Below, piece after piece: positions 1-9,540 of a DNA stretch of 64,000 bases. The notes below the pieces were generated by a model. That model ran no database searches. It was not told the origin of the DNA and saw only the letters and a program-made list of their open reading frames with translations. This DNA is from Sulfurospirillum sp. UBA4058 (GTDB lineage Bacteria > Campylobacterota > Campylobacteria > Campylobacterales > Sulfurospirillaceae). The stretch is taken from NCBI GenBank assembly GCA_002382085.1, contig DFZK01000007.1, positions 62,001 through 126,000 on the forward strand. The letters are read 5' to 3'. Each line of letters opens with the position of its first letter. Position 1 is the first letter of the stretch. The position numbers and the translations under genes were made by a program.

Positions 1-2
1 CG

Positions 3-2784
3 TCCGTTGAGATCACGCCGCAAGAGCAAGCGTGGTTGGATAAAACCAAAACGCTTCACGTTCGCATCACGAAAGACCTTCCGCCTTATCAATTTATGCA
101 AGAGGGCGAGTATGCCGGCATCAGCGTCGAGTATATCAAATTTTTTGCTTCCATGTTTCACCTCAAAATCGAATACGAAACCGAAGGCAGTTGGGTCGAA
201 GCGTTAGAGCGCGTCAAAAAGCACGACGGTATCGACGTTATTTTACGCCTGACGCCTAATCCCGATCTTCATCAAACCATGCTTTTTAGCAAAGCGTACT
301 GTGCTTTTCCTTTTGCCCTTTTGACTTCTACGACGTTTCCTTCCGAAATCTTTTTTGGCGGGAGTGCACGAAAGATCGCCATTGTTCCCAATTACGTGAT
401 TAACGAGAAACTCAAACAAGACTTTCCGCATTTTACCTATGTTACCTATGCTAACTCCCTTGAAGCGATGCGAGCGGTTAACGAGCATAACGTCGACGGT
501 TTTATCGGCGATATCGCGATTATGAGTATGTTTGTTAAAAAGTATCATTTAGACAACGTTAAAATTTCCAACCTGACACGTTATGCCACCGAAGAGCAAT
601 CCGTTGCGGCGGCGAAAGATTGGCCGGAGTTTATCTCTCTTTTTAACAAGATGTTGGATGCTATGCCGCAAGATTTACATGTAAAGATCAAACGTAAATA
701 CCTTCCGTTGGTTCAAGAAAAAAATATGCTTGAAAGCACGCAAGGCATAGAGCTTAACGAACGAGAAAAATTATATCTTGCAGCGCATCCGAGTATTAGC
801 GTGACCAATGAGCTAAGCTGGTATCCGTATGATTTTAACGAAGAGGGCGAAGCGAGGGGCTATGCGGTCGATTATATGAAGTTATTGGGGAAAAAAGTAG
901 GTATACATTTTCATTAGCGGTACGTGGCCCGAGGTATTTGAGAAATTTCAGAACAAAGAGATACAAGTAGCACAACCGTTGATTCCTTCCTCTCAGAGGC
1001 GTCAACGGTTTCGCTTTAGCGATCCGTTTATTACGATGGATTTAGCACTCATTACGCAAGCTAAACGCAAAGAGATCGTTACGATGGAGACGCTCAAAGG
1101 GAAAACGGTCGGTGCAGGTAAAGGGTGGCCGACGACGAAGTACCTCAAAGAGGAGTATCCCGAACTGAACGTCGTAGAGTATGAAACCGCCAAAGAGATG
1201 CTTGAAGCGATTGCGTACGGACTGATCGATGCGGGCGTCGACGATGCGTTTACGGCGCGGTATATTATCGAAAAAGAGATGCTTTCAAACCTACATATCG
1301 CTTTTAAAGTGGCACTCAAGAGTTTGGAAGATCGGAATCTTTACATCGTGATGCAACCCGAAGACGACATTTTACAAGGCATTATCAACAAAGCGTTGCA
1401 CAGCGTAACGTCCGATGAGGTCGATGCCCTCAAATCCAAGTGGTCGAAAAGCATCATGCTTAAAGAGCTACGATTGGCGTTTTCGTTAGATGAACAGATT
1501 TACCTTGCGCAAAAAAATCGTATTCGTATGTGCATCAATCCCGATCAAATGCCCTTAGAGATGAACCAAAACGGCAAGCACGTGGGAATCGTTGCCGATT
1601 ATATCGATGCGATGGGAGCGTTTTTAGGCGTTCCGATTGCGTTAGTCCCGACACAGACATGGGCGGAATCTCTTCTTAAAGCCAAAGAGCGTCAATGCGA
1701 CATTTTATCGCTTTCTATCGCTACGCCCGAACGAAAAGCGTATTTGGATTTTACCCATCCGTATTTACAAATACCGCTCGTATTGGTTGCGGGAGAAGAC
1801 AAAGTGTTTTATTCGGATATCGCTACGCTTACCGGTAAGCCTATCGGCATTACGAAAGGGTATGCCTACGGTGATATTTTAAGGGTTCACTATCCTCATC
1901 TTCAGTTCGTCGATACGGACAGCGATGCCGAGGGGTTAAAGCAAGTGGCACAAAAGAAGCTTTTCGGATTTATCGGGACATTGCCGACGATGGCGTATCA
2001 GATACAAAAAGATTATTTCGGTTCGTTGAAAATTATCGGCAAGTTGGATGAAAAAATAGATCTTAGCATTGCCGTGCGAAACGATGAACCGCTTTTGCGC
2101 TCGTTGTTTGAAAAGGCGATTGATTCGATTGACGCGACACAAAAGCAGATGATTTTAAACAAATGGATTTCGGTCAACGTCGAGAGACATATGGATTATA
2201 CGTATGTTTATATGATTTCCGCTTTGATCGGTTTGATTATTTTGATCGTATTAATCAGGCAGTATCAGCTCAATCAATACAATGCCAAACTGGAAATTCT
2301 CTCCAATACCGACAAACTCACGGGTATTCACAATCGTTTGAAGTTGGACGATATTTTAGAGCAGGAAAAAAAGCTTTTTGATCGCTACCAAGCACCGCTT
2401 TCGATTATTTTATTCGACTTGGATTTGTTTAAAAACGTCAACGACAATTACGGACACAAACGAGGCGATGAGGTGCTCAAAAGCATCGCTAAAATCGTTA
2501 CGGAAGTCAAACGTGAAAGTGATGTTTTCGGGCGTTGGGGCGGAGAGGAGTTTTTGCTCATTTGCCGCAATACGGACATAAACGGGGCTAAGATCTTAGC
2601 CGAAAAAATGCGAGAAAGTATCGCAACGTATTTGTTTCCCGAAGTCGTATCGATTACGGCGAGTTTCGGGGTAGCGCAATTTGAGAAATACGACAGCATC
2701 GTCAAAGTCTTCGACAAAGCCGACAAAGCCCTCTATGAAGCCAAAGCGCAAGGTCGAAATCGCGTCGTTGCATTTGACATGTAA
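3..2784 (+). pseudogene. Multi-SBP-domain diguanylate cyclase, 5'-truncated by the window edge and frameshifted
   Basis: The reading frame enters from the left edge, so the true start is not visible. The protein has three consecutive periplasmic solute-binding (SBP_bac_3, amino-acid type) modules, a membrane segment at about 2197-2253 and a C-terminal GGDEF domain. The active-site motif is GGEEF (near 2540), preceded by an inhibitory RxxD site (RESD). This is the build of a sensor that makes cyclic di-GMP in response to a small ligand. Frame 3 runs to a stop at 915-917; frame 1 is open from before that point (VYIFISGTWPEVFEKF) and continues to 2784. The join lies in a short T run near 908-911, where removing one T restores one continuous protein. 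It is either a recent pseudogene or a sequencing error; if repaired it would be functional. Confidence 0.8.
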
Positions 2785-2787
2785 AGA

Positions 2788-3975
2788 TTAGATTGGCTTT
2801 AGCGCATAGTGCTTCCAAATCCAAATCGCCAGCCCAAGGGCAAAGATTCCAAAGAGCGCACCGACGAGACCGACATATGCCATCGCAAAGTTCGAGATGA
2901 CCAAACTTCCTACAAAAGCACCGCCGCCGATGCCGATATTGTAAATGCCTGAGTACAGAGACATCGCCACGTCGGTCGCGTCGGGGGCAAGTTCTAAAAC
3001 ACTGATTTGTAAGATCAGGTTCACCAAACAAACCGCAATGCCCCATAGGACACATAATACGCTAAAACTAAGAGGGGAAAAACCCATCGGTAAGATCAAA
3101 AGAAGCACTAAGATCAGCGCGCTGAGCGCAAAGACGATCAAACGAAACGGATGGCGTTGTTTGAACTTGGCAAAGATCACGCTTCCCAAAAGTCCGGACG
3201 CACCGAAGATGAAAAGCGCGATCGTCGCAAATCTTTCTCCCAAAAGCGAGACTTGCTGTACAAAAGGCTCAATGTAGGAGTATGCGGTAAAATGTGCGGT
3301 AATCGTTAAAATCGTGAGGAGATAAATGCCCAGCAACGCCGGACGTTTAAACAACAGCGGCAGGCTTTTCAGCGATCCGGCGTTGACGCTCGGCAGCAAG
3401 GGTAAGAGTTTGGCAAGAAAAAAAAGCATGAGACCCGATAATGCGGCGATACACCCGAAGGTAAAACGCCACCCCAAGGCTTGACCGATGATACGTCCGA
3501 TCGGCAATCCCAACACGACCGCTAAAGCACTTCCGGTTGCCAAGATGCTCAAAGCGCGCGTGGTTTGACCTTTGGGTGCTAAGCGATAGGTCAATGAAGC
3601 GGTAATCGACCAAAAGATCGCATGGGCAAGTGCGATCGCAACGCGTGAGACCATCAACGTCGTATAATTCCACGCAACGCTCGAAAGCAGATGCGCACCG
3701 ATGAAAAAGAGCAAAAGAAAGAGCAACAGCTTTTTACGCTCGACGGACTTGGTGAGAAGCATCAGCGGCAAAGAGACGGTCGCGACGATCCATGCGTAAA
3801 CACTCATCATAAGCCCTGCTTGCGCTTCGCTCATGCGAAAATCGCGGGCGATATCGGATAAAAGACTGATGGGCGCAAATTCGGTCGTGTTGAAGATAAA
3901 CGCGCAAATCGTTAAACAAAAAACGGGAAACCACGGACGAAGCGAGGCATAAAACGGTAGCGATGAAACTTTCAT
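2788..3975 (-). CDS. MFS transporter, sugar-efflux (SotB/AraJ-like) type
   Basis: A 395-residue inner-membrane protein with about twelve hydrophobic segments. The N-terminal region (FNTTEFAPISLLSDIA, followed by a loop with SVERKKLLLF between TM2 and TM3) is typical of the drug:H+ antiporter-1 branch that includes SotB/YdeA and AraJ. It probably exports a small polar molecule; the substrate cannot be read from the sequence. I chose the ATG at 3975 (MKVSSLP); a TTG at 3993 would add six residues. No clear ribosome-binding site precedes either. It converges with the diguanylate cyclase gene, whose stop codon lies only a few bases away, and is divergent from the ychJ-like gene. Confidence 0.85.
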   Translation of the reverse strand: MKVSSLPFYASLRPWFPVFCLTICAFIFNTTEFAPISLLSDIARDFRMSEAQAGLMMSVYAWIVATVSLPLMLLTKSVERKKLLLFLLLFFIGAHLLSSVAWNYTTLMVSRVAIALAHAIFWSITASLTYRLAPKGQTTRALSILATGSALAVVLGLPIGRIIGQALGWRFTFGCIAALSGLMLFFLAKLLPLLPSVNAGSLKSLPLLFKRPALLGIYLLTILTITAHFTAYSYIEPFVQQVSLLGERFATIALFIFGASGLLGSVIFAKFKQRHPFRLIVFALSALILVLLLILPMGFSPLSFSVLCVLWGIAVCLVNLILQISVLELAPDATDVAMSLYSGIYNIGIGGGAFVGSLVISNFAMAYVGLVGALFGIFALGLAIWIWKHYALKPI

Positions 3976-4063
3976 AACGCAAAGTGTAGCCAAAACGCGT
4001 GCAAAAGAAGTTGAAACAAGGTTTGCTATAATAAGCGTTGAATTTCACTCAAAAAGACGTCTC

Positions 4064-4462
4064 ATGAAAAAAGCCGATTTGTGCCCTTGCGGCAGCCAAA
4101 AACCGTACGAAGCGTGTTGCGAACGTTACCATAAAGCGCATAACGCGCCGACGTGTGAAGCCTTAATGCGTTCGCGTTTTAGCGCGTTTGTCTTCGGCTT
4201 GGCGGATTATTTGGTGCAAACGACGCATCCTCATGCGCGTAACAAACACCTCAAAGAAGAGATTATCGCTACATGTAAGCGCATCGCATGGACGAATTTG
4301 GAGGTTTTAAGCGTATGGCAAGGCGACGTGAACGATAAAGTCGGCAAAGTTTCGTTTCGCGCGACGTACGTGCATGAGGGCAAAGAGGGTTTACATGTAG
4401 AGCATTCACGCTTCAAACGTTACGGCAAAGCGTGGATGTACCAAGACGGCAACGTGGATTAA
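4064..4462 (+). CDS. YchJ-family (UPF0225) SEC-C motif protein
   Basis: A 132-residue protein beginning with a zinc-binding SEC-C-like motif, CPCGSQKPYEACC, close to the N-terminus. It is followed by the family signature ALMRSRFSAFVFGLADYLVQTTHP and a nuclear-transport-factor-2-like beta-rich half. YchJ proteins are widespread in proteobacteria and have no firmly established function; the Cys cluster implies metal binding. Its 3' end overlaps the convergent HD-GYP gene by four bases, so both genes share a stop region. An ACATGTAAG half-palindrome and a TTTACATGTAGA variant occur in its coding sequence. Confidence 0.88.
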   Translation: MKKADLCPCGSQKPYEACCERYHKAHNAPTCEALMRSRFSAFVFGLADYLVQTTHPHARNKHLKEEIIATCKRIAWTNLEVLSVWQGDVNDKVGKVSFRATYVHEGKEGLHVEHSRFKRYGKAWMYQDGNVD

Positions 4463-5742
4463 TCCTCATCGAAGTAAAAAGCTATTTTTTCATAGAGCTT
4501 GGCTTTGAAATGCGTAGAGTCCATAAGAAGCATCGTCTCATACGAGAGTGAGATGAGCATCAAAAACTCTTCGACGATCATCGGGTCAAAATGTTTTCCG
4601 CTGCCTTCTCGTAAAATCGCAACGGCTTTTTCCAAAGGATAAGGCTCTTTGTAAGGGCGCTTGGAAGTCAAGGCGTCAAAAACGTCGACAACGGCAAAGA
4701 TGCGAGCCGCCAAAGGGATCTCTTCTCCTTTGAGACCGTGGGCATAACCGCTTCCGTCAAATTTTTCATGATGGTATAAAATAACCTCTTTAGCTTCATC
4801 CAGCCATTCAATACCGTGAACGATTTCAATGCCTTTTGTCACATGCTCTTGCATACGGTTAAACTCTTCATCGGTCAGTTTGCCGGGTTTGAGCAAAATC
4901 GCATCGGCGATACCGATTTTTCCGACATCGTGTAAAAAAGCGCCTTTGATCAGTTTTTGGATCGTTTCGCGCGGCAAGTGGATACGTTCGGCTAAAGCGA
5001 TGCTGTAAAGCGTAACGCGATAATTGTGTTCGTCCGTGTCGCTGTCTCTTTGGGCGATGGCGTTACCCAAAGAGCGAATGGTTTGAATGTTACTGTTGAT
5101 CAGTGCCGAGTGTTTTTGGCTCAACTGTCGATACGCTAAAACAATGAGCGGAAAAATGATAAGGGATAATAATAAGGTGCTGATACAGATGGTAGCGATC
5201 GTCATCATAAGACTGTTTTTAAACTGTTTGACGCTCAAAGGGTTGATCAGCAAAACGCCTTCGATGTAGCCTATTTTATGGTTATTGACGGCTAGCGGGA
5301 AAAAAACTTGTATAAAGAGATGTTCTTGAAGGCTAAAAAAATTATAAACGGGGCGGGTGTCTTTAGGAAACGTGTGCAATAAAACGCGATCGTGGTTTTG
5401 TTGAATCAGATCATCTAACGCTTTGGCTTTTTGCGTTTGAGGCGAAAGGTCAAAGAGTTCTTCATGGTTTTCATCGTAAACTTCAAGATGGATAAAGTCC
5501 ATCTTGTTCATGAGGGCTTGCGCGTTTTGACGCATCAGTTCGCTTTTTTCTTGATAATGTTGTTTGAGGGAGTATGAATACTCTATTTTTAAAATCTTTA
5601 ACTGTTCTTCGAGGTGCCCGCCGAGCGTTTTCTCAAAATCGCGTTGCATGAAGTACACCGCTCCCCATACGCCGAAAATGAGTAGGATGAGGGTCGCGAA
5701 AGATGCACGCAAGACAAAAGAACGCAAAATAGTACGATTCAC
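4459..5742 (-). CDS. Membrane HD-GYP domain protein (putative c-di-GMP phosphodiesterase)
   Basis: A 427-residue protein with an N-terminal membrane anchor (residues about 10-31), a periplasmic sensor segment, a second membrane helix near 180-205 and a cytoplasmic HD-GYP domain. The metal-binding HD is in HDVGKIGI (about residue 270), followed by KPGKLTDEEF, HHEKFDGSGY and DVFDALTSKRPYK, all family hallmarks. HD-GYP enzymes hydrolyse cyclic di-GMP to pGpG or GMP. The eponymous GYP is GYA here, since DGSGYAHGLKGEEIP replaces the usual GYP. That proline is not metal-binding, so activity may persist. The gene is divergent from the Crp/Fnr regulator and shares an AT-rich promoter region with it (5743-5839). 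Confidence 0.9.
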   Translation of the reverse strand: MNRTILRSFVLRASFATLILLIFGVWGAVYFMQRDFEKTLGGHLEEQLKILKIEYSYSLKQHYQEKSELMRQNAQALMNKMDFIHLEVYDENHEELFDLSPQTQKAKALDDLIQQNHDRVLLHTFPKDTRPVYNFFSLQEHLFIQVFFPLAVNNHKIGYIEGVLLINPLSVKQFKNSLMMTIATICISTLLLSLIIFPLIVLAYRQLSQKHSALINSNIQTIRSLGNAIAQRDSDTDEHNYRVTLYSIALAERIHLPRETIQKLIKGAFLHDVGKIGIADAILLKPGKLTDEEFNRMQEHVTKGIEIVHGIEWLDEAKEVILYHHEKFDGSGYAHGLKGEEIPLAARIFAVVDVFDALTSKRPYKEPYPLEKAVAILREGSGKHFDPMIVEEFLMLISLSYETMLLMDSTHFKAKLYEKIAFYFDED

Positions 5743-5839
5743 TATGACCCACCTCCCAAGAAATTTGCAAAATCATACTATAATTTACGTCAAGAATAAT
5801 GATAAACCATAAATTGTTTTAAAGAGAGAGCCCCTTAAA

Positions 5840-6496
5840 ATGTATGCATTAGACGTGATTCAACAAGAACTTCACGAAGATATTTCACGCTTCGGACGCA
5901 TCAGTTTTGTGAAAAAAGGCGAAGTCCTGATGCGACCGGAAGAGTGCTTGGAACACTTTTTCGTCGTATTGGAAGGGCGCGTCAAAATCTCTCAAATTAA
6001 CTTTGAAAACGGTAAAGAACAGATTTTGTATTTGTTGAGTAAGGGCGACATGTACGACGTGATTAGTTTGCTTGACGGGAAGCTTCACGAAAACGTTGCC
6101 ATGGCATTGGACGACGTCAAATTATTGGTTTTTCCGATTGAACTGTTTCGCGAATGGATCGAGACGAAACCTTCGTTTAACAAACTGTTTTTTCCTTACG
6201 TCGCGAAACAGCTGCGCGACGTCGAAAATCTGGCAAGCGATCTTTCGCTCTACGATACGACGACGCGTTTGGTCAAATTGATCGCACGAAATATCGAAGA
6301 ACATGAGGGCAAACAAACTTTAAAACTCATCAATAACCTTTCGCACGAAGAGCTTGCAAGTCTGATCGGAACCGTACGCAAAGTGCTCAATCGCAACCTC
6401 CAATCGCTAAAAAGGCAAGGATTGATTGACGTGAAACGCAAAGAAATTTGCATCAAAGATTCGCAAAACCTCCTTGACCGTCTGCTCGAAGAGTAA
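5840..6496 (+). CDS. Crp/Fnr-family transcriptional regulator
   Basis: A 218-residue protein with an N-terminal cyclic-nucleotide-binding-type beta-barrel (VLEGRVKISQINFENGKEQ, LSKGDMYDVISLLDG), a long dimerisation helix (about residues 110-135) and a C-terminal winged helix (LSHEELASLIGTVRKVLNR, LQSLKRQGLIDV). The recognition helix GTVRKVLNR lacks the ExxSR triad of FNR and CRP, so it should bind a different site. No N-terminal cysteine cluster is present, so it is not an iron-sulfur FNR. The start has a purine-rich stretch upstream (AAAGAGAGAG). A TATAAT box lies at 5779-5784. Its neighbours, an HD-GYP enzyme and a small heat-shock protein, do not settle the signal it senses. Confidence 0.88.
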   Translation: MYALDVIQQELHEDISRFGRISFVKKGEVLMRPEECLEHFFVVLEGRVKISQINFENGKEQILYLLSKGDMYDVISLLDGKLHENVAMALDDVKLLVFPIELFREWIETKPSFNKLFFPYVAKQLRDVENLASDLSLYDTTTRLVKLIARNIEEHEGKQTLKLINNLSHEELASLIGTVRKVLNRNLQSLKRQGLIDVKRKEICIKDSQNLLDRLLEE

Positions 6497-6580
6497 TCCC
6501 TCAATGCTACTTAAGTGGCAGACATCCTTGATAGGTTTGGGCTAAACTTCTCTCATCAAAAAAACTACAAGGAGTTAGCC

Positions 6581-7009
6581 ATGTTAGTCACACGATTCAA
6601 TCCGTTTAGAGAACTTAAAGAGCTTGAGAACAAGTTGTTCGGTTACTATCCCGTTGAGGCGGACGAGAACGGTATCTCCGCATTTAAACCCAGCGTCAGC
6701 ACCCGTGAGGGTGAATTTGCCTATCACGTCGAAGTCGATCTCCCCGGCGTCAAAAAAGAGGATATTCACATTGACCTGAAAGACAATCAGCTGATTATCT
6801 CGGGAGAAAGAAGCTTCAAAGAAGAGCGTAAAGAAAAAGACTACTACAAAGTCGAAAGTTCATACGGTAAATTCCAAAGAAGTTTCGCGCTTCCCGATAA
6901 CGTCGATGTCGAAAATATCGAGGCAAGTAGCGAAAACGGCGTCTTGGAAGTGGTGCTTCCCAAACTCAAAGTCGAGAAAGCCGAAGTCAAAAAAATCGAA
7001 GTCAAATAA
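6581..7009 (+). CDS. Hsp20/alpha-crystallin family small heat-shock protein
   Basis: A 142-residue ATP-independent holdase chaperone. The alpha-crystallin domain runs from about residue 38 (FAYHVEVDLPGVKKEDI) to about 130, with the conserved LIISGERS and the closing NGVLEVVLPK. The N-terminus MLVTRFNPFRELKELE is typical of the class. I chose the ATG at 6581 because AAGGAG lies at a good distance upstream (near 6568); an earlier in-frame codon at 6515 would add 22 residues with no support. A strong hairpin terminator follows the stop. An ACTTAAGT palindrome sits in the upstream gap near 6511-6520; no CIRCE element was found. Confidence 0.92.
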   Translation: MLVTRFNPFRELKELENKLFGYYPVEADENGISAFKPSVSTREGEFAYHVEVDLPGVKKEDIHIDLKDNQLIISGERSFKEERKEKDYYKVESSYGKFQRSFALPDNVDVENIEASSENGVLEVVLPKLKVEKAEVKKIEVK

Positions 7010-7026
7010 ACCTCTTAATTTGCTTC

Positions 7027-7049
7027 AAGGCAAGGGTTTTCCTTGCCTT
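7027..7049 (+). terminator. Terminator after hsp20
   Basis: A perfect 9-bp inverted repeat, AAGGCAAGG, with a GTTTT loop and CCTTGCCTT, followed by a pyrimidine run. It lies 18 bases after the small heat-shock protein stop codon and separates it from the diguanylate cyclase gene. Confidence 0.75.
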
Positions 7050-7125
7050 TCCCCCCTTTAGTTCTTACTTTTCTCTCTTTTTCGCTACAATCTTTGTGTG
7101 GATTCTACCATGAGGATTGGAAGCG

Positions 7126-9417
7126 GTGAAACGTTTTTTTTACAAAATTTTATGGCCTTTGGTGATCTTTCTCATCGGCGTTTGCATCTCTGTCATCGTT
7201 GCATGGAAGAGCGAAGAGTGGATCGAACAGACGGAAAAAACCCGTTTTACCAATGCGTCCAACCAAGTCATTTTGCTGATTGAAAAAGCACTCGATTCTA
7301 ACGTACAATTGCTCCAAAGCGCGGTCGCATTTATGAATGCTTCTTCGAGCGTTACGCGTTTAGAATGGAAGCGTTTTGCCGATCAACACCGCGTAGAACA
7401 AAATTTCCCCGGACTTCACGCTTTAGGTTATGCGCCGCTTATCAGAGCACACGATCGTCCTATGCACGAGCGTGAATTGTGGAATGAAGGGTTTGAATAC
7501 TACACGATCTTCCCTCAAGAAGAAGCCGGCGAACTTGCCTTTCCGATTACGTACTTAGAGCCTTTTAGCGAGCATAACCAAAAAGGTCTGGGATACGATC
7601 TTATGAGCGAAAAAGTCCGTAAAGAGGCAATCCTTCATGCAATTTCGCGCGCGGAAACGACGCTTTCGTCTAAGATAGACTTGGTTCAGGAAAACACCGC
7701 CGATCAAAAACCGGGCTTTATCATTTTGCATCCGGTGTATCAAAACGCGACTTTGCCGTTAACGGAAGCGGAGCGTCTCAAACAGGCTAAAGGAATCGTT
7801 TTTGTCGCGGTTAAGGCACAAACACTCTTTCAAACGCTTTTGGAAGCCAACTATATTATGGTAGATTTTGAAATCTACGACGGCGATACGCCGGTGCTTC
7901 AAAGAAGGCTTTACGATTCAAAGCCGGCGTTAACGATGCCGAAATTCGAACGTTATATCGTATTAGAATTTTACGGTCAAAAATGGACGATTTATTTTAA
8001 ATCCGACCAAGTGCTCGATATCGGTTTAGGACGTTACCTTCCGGCGATTCAGATGAGCTTAGGCGTTTTATTATTCGCCCTTTTAAGCGCATGGATTTAT
8101 GCATTGCAGCATACGCGCGAAAAAGCGTACCGTATCGCCGAAGAAAAGACGCATCGATTGTTGGAGTCCGAAGCGGAAATTCGCTCGATTTTTCAAGCGA
8201 TGAGCGAAGGCATTATGGTTTTTGATACGCACGGGAAGCTGATCGAATGCAATCTCGCTTCGCAAGAGATGTTTCAACTCTCTTTGGACGATATGCTTCA
8301 TTATTCGCCTTTTCAATTGGACGCTTGCCATGAAGACGGAAGCGAATTTTTGGTGGAAGAACGCCCCGTATATCAAGTCTTGGCGACCAAACAACCCTGC
8401 TATAACGTGATGATGGGGCATCGACGCAAAGAGGGCGATACGTTATGGTTTTTAATTAACGCCCAACCGATTTTTAAAGCCGATTTTGAAACGATTGAAA
8501 AAGTCGTCGTGACCTGTAGCGATATGAGCGAGTATCGAAAATCCAAAAGAGAGTTGGATCGTTACCTTCAAATTCTCGATACGCACGTTATGATCTCAAG
8601 TACGGATCCTCAAGGGGTGATTACCGAAGCGAGCGATGCATTTTGTAAAATTTCGGGGTATGCCAAAGAGGAGTTGATTTCTCAGACGCATCATCTCCTA
8701 AGGCATCCGGACGTTGCGCTCTCGTTTTACGAAGCGATGTGGAAAACGCTACGCACGGGTGCTTCATGGCACGGAGAGATTAAAAATCGTCGCAAAGACG
8801 GCTCAACGTATTGGGTCGATACGATCATTACGCCGCGCTACGACGATGCGGACCGCCTGATCGGTTATATGGCGATTCGTAACGACATTACCGATAAAAA
8901 GCGTATCGAGGAGCTTTCCGTCACCGATCAATTGACGGGACTTTACAACCGTTTGAAGCTCGACGAACTCTTCGCGTTGTATCTGAGTTTGGCAAAAAGA
9001 CATCGTTCGGCATTTTCGATTGCACTGTTGGACATCGATAAGTTTAAATCGGTAAACGATACTTACGGTCATCAAGTCGGCGACATCGTATTGCAGGAGT
9101 TATCTGCGGTGCTTAAACGTCGTATTCGCAAAGAAGATGCGCTGGGACGATGGGGAGGCGAAGAGTTTTTGGTACTTTTGCCTCAGTGCGATCTTGCGGC
9201 GGCATATGCTTTAGCCGAGAAGTTACGTGCTTTGATCGAGAGCCACGCGTTTAGTCGCGTCGGAAGCAAAACGATCAGTTTCGGCGTGGCGACGTTTCAT
9301 GTCGGCGATGATGAAAAAAGTATGGTTGCGCGAGCGGATGAAGCGTTGTACCGTGCGAAGGCACACGGACGCAATCGCGTAGAATGCGAAGTTTATACGC
9401 AAGACATTTCTTTCTAA
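7126..9417 (+). CDS. CHASE-PAS-PAS-GGDEF diguanylate cyclase
   Basis: A membrane sensor of about 763 residues. It has an N-terminal helix (residues about 8-28), a periplasmic CHASE domain (including FPGLHALGYAPLI and GLGYDLMSE), a second helix near 305-325, two PAS domains (the second containing TDPQGVITEASDAFCKISGY and the PAC segment IGYMAIRNDITDKKR) and a GGDEF domain. The active site is RWGGEEF, with an upstream RKED I-site allowing product inhibition. It should make cyclic di-GMP in response to an extracellular CHASE ligand and an intracellular PAS cue. The GTG at 7126 is preferred because AGGA lies nine bases upstream; a TTG at 7117 is too close to that site. A TACAAT box lies just upstream. 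Confidence 0.92.
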   Translation: MKRFFYKILWPLVIFLIGVCISVIVAWKSEEWIEQTEKTRFTNASNQVILLIEKALDSNVQLLQSAVAFMNASSSVTRLEWKRFADQHRVEQNFPGLHALGYAPLIRAHDRPMHERELWNEGFEYYTIFPQEEAGELAFPITYLEPFSEHNQKGLGYDLMSEKVRKEAILHAISRAETTLSSKIDLVQENTADQKPGFIILHPVYQNATLPLTEAERLKQAKGIVFVAVKAQTLFQTLLEANYIMVDFEIYDGDTPVLQRRLYDSKPALTMPKFERYIVLEFYGQKWTIYFKSDQVLDIGLGRYLPAIQMSLGVLLFALLSAWIYALQHTREKAYRIAEEKTHRLLESEAEIRSIFQAMSEGIMVFDTHGKLIECNLASQEMFQLSLDDMLHYSPFQLDACHEDGSEFLVEERPVYQVLATKQPCYNVMMGHRRKEGDTLWFLINAQPIFKADFETIEKVVVTCSDMSEYRKSKRELDRYLQILDTHVMISSTDPQGVITEASDAFCKISGYAKEELISQTHHLLRHPDVALSFYEAMWKTLRTGASWHGEIKNRRKDGSTYWVDTIITPRYDDADRLIGYMAIRNDITDKKRIEELSVTDQLTGLYNRLKLDELFALYLSLAKRHRSAFSIALLDIDKFKSVNDTYGHQVGDIVLQELSAVLKRRIRKEDALGRWGGEEFLVLLPQCDLAAAYALAEKLRALIESHAFSRVGSKTISFGVATFHVGDDEKSMVARADEALYRAKAHGRNRVECEVYTQDISF

Positions 9418-9431
9418 ACACTTTCTTAATC

Positions 9432-9476
9432 AAGAAAAGGTAAACTTTTCTTTTCATTTTGCCGGTAGCATCGGCA
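9432..9476 (+). terminator. Two consecutive hairpins downstream of the CHASE-GGDEF gene
   Basis: Hairpin one is AAGAAAAG-GTAAA-CTTTTCTT (9432-9452), followed by T-rich sequence. Hairpin two is TGCCG-N7-CGGCA (9460-9464 and 9472-9476), followed by CGTTTT. Either could end transcription before lgt. Confidence 0.5.
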
Positions 9477-9490
9477 CGTTTTAAGACCTC

Positions 9491-9520
9491 GTAAACTTTG
9501 ATTCAAAGTTTACATGTAAA
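9491..9520. repeat. Inverted repeat fused to a TTTACATGTAAA palindrome upstream of lgt
   Basis: GTAAACTTTG (9491-9500), ATT, then CAAAGTTTAC (9504-9513) is a perfect 10-bp inverted repeat. Its right arm overlaps the perfect 12-mer palindrome TTTACATGTAAA at 9509-9520, which ends 20 bases before the lgt start. It could be a leader hairpin, an operator, or a copy of the dispersed palindrome described in the findings. Confidence 0.6.
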
Positions 9521-9540
9521 GATTGATTATAAGGATATAA

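Noticed and set aside
243..548. Minus-strand 101-codon frame within the left SBP gene
   Set aside because: It is antisense to a clearly coding region, lacks a ribosome-binding site, and its composition follows that of the sense gene.
5840..6496. Assigning the Crp/Fnr regulator as FNR that binds the hcp box
   Set aside because: It lacks the cysteine cluster and the ExxSR helix, so there is no sequence support for this link.
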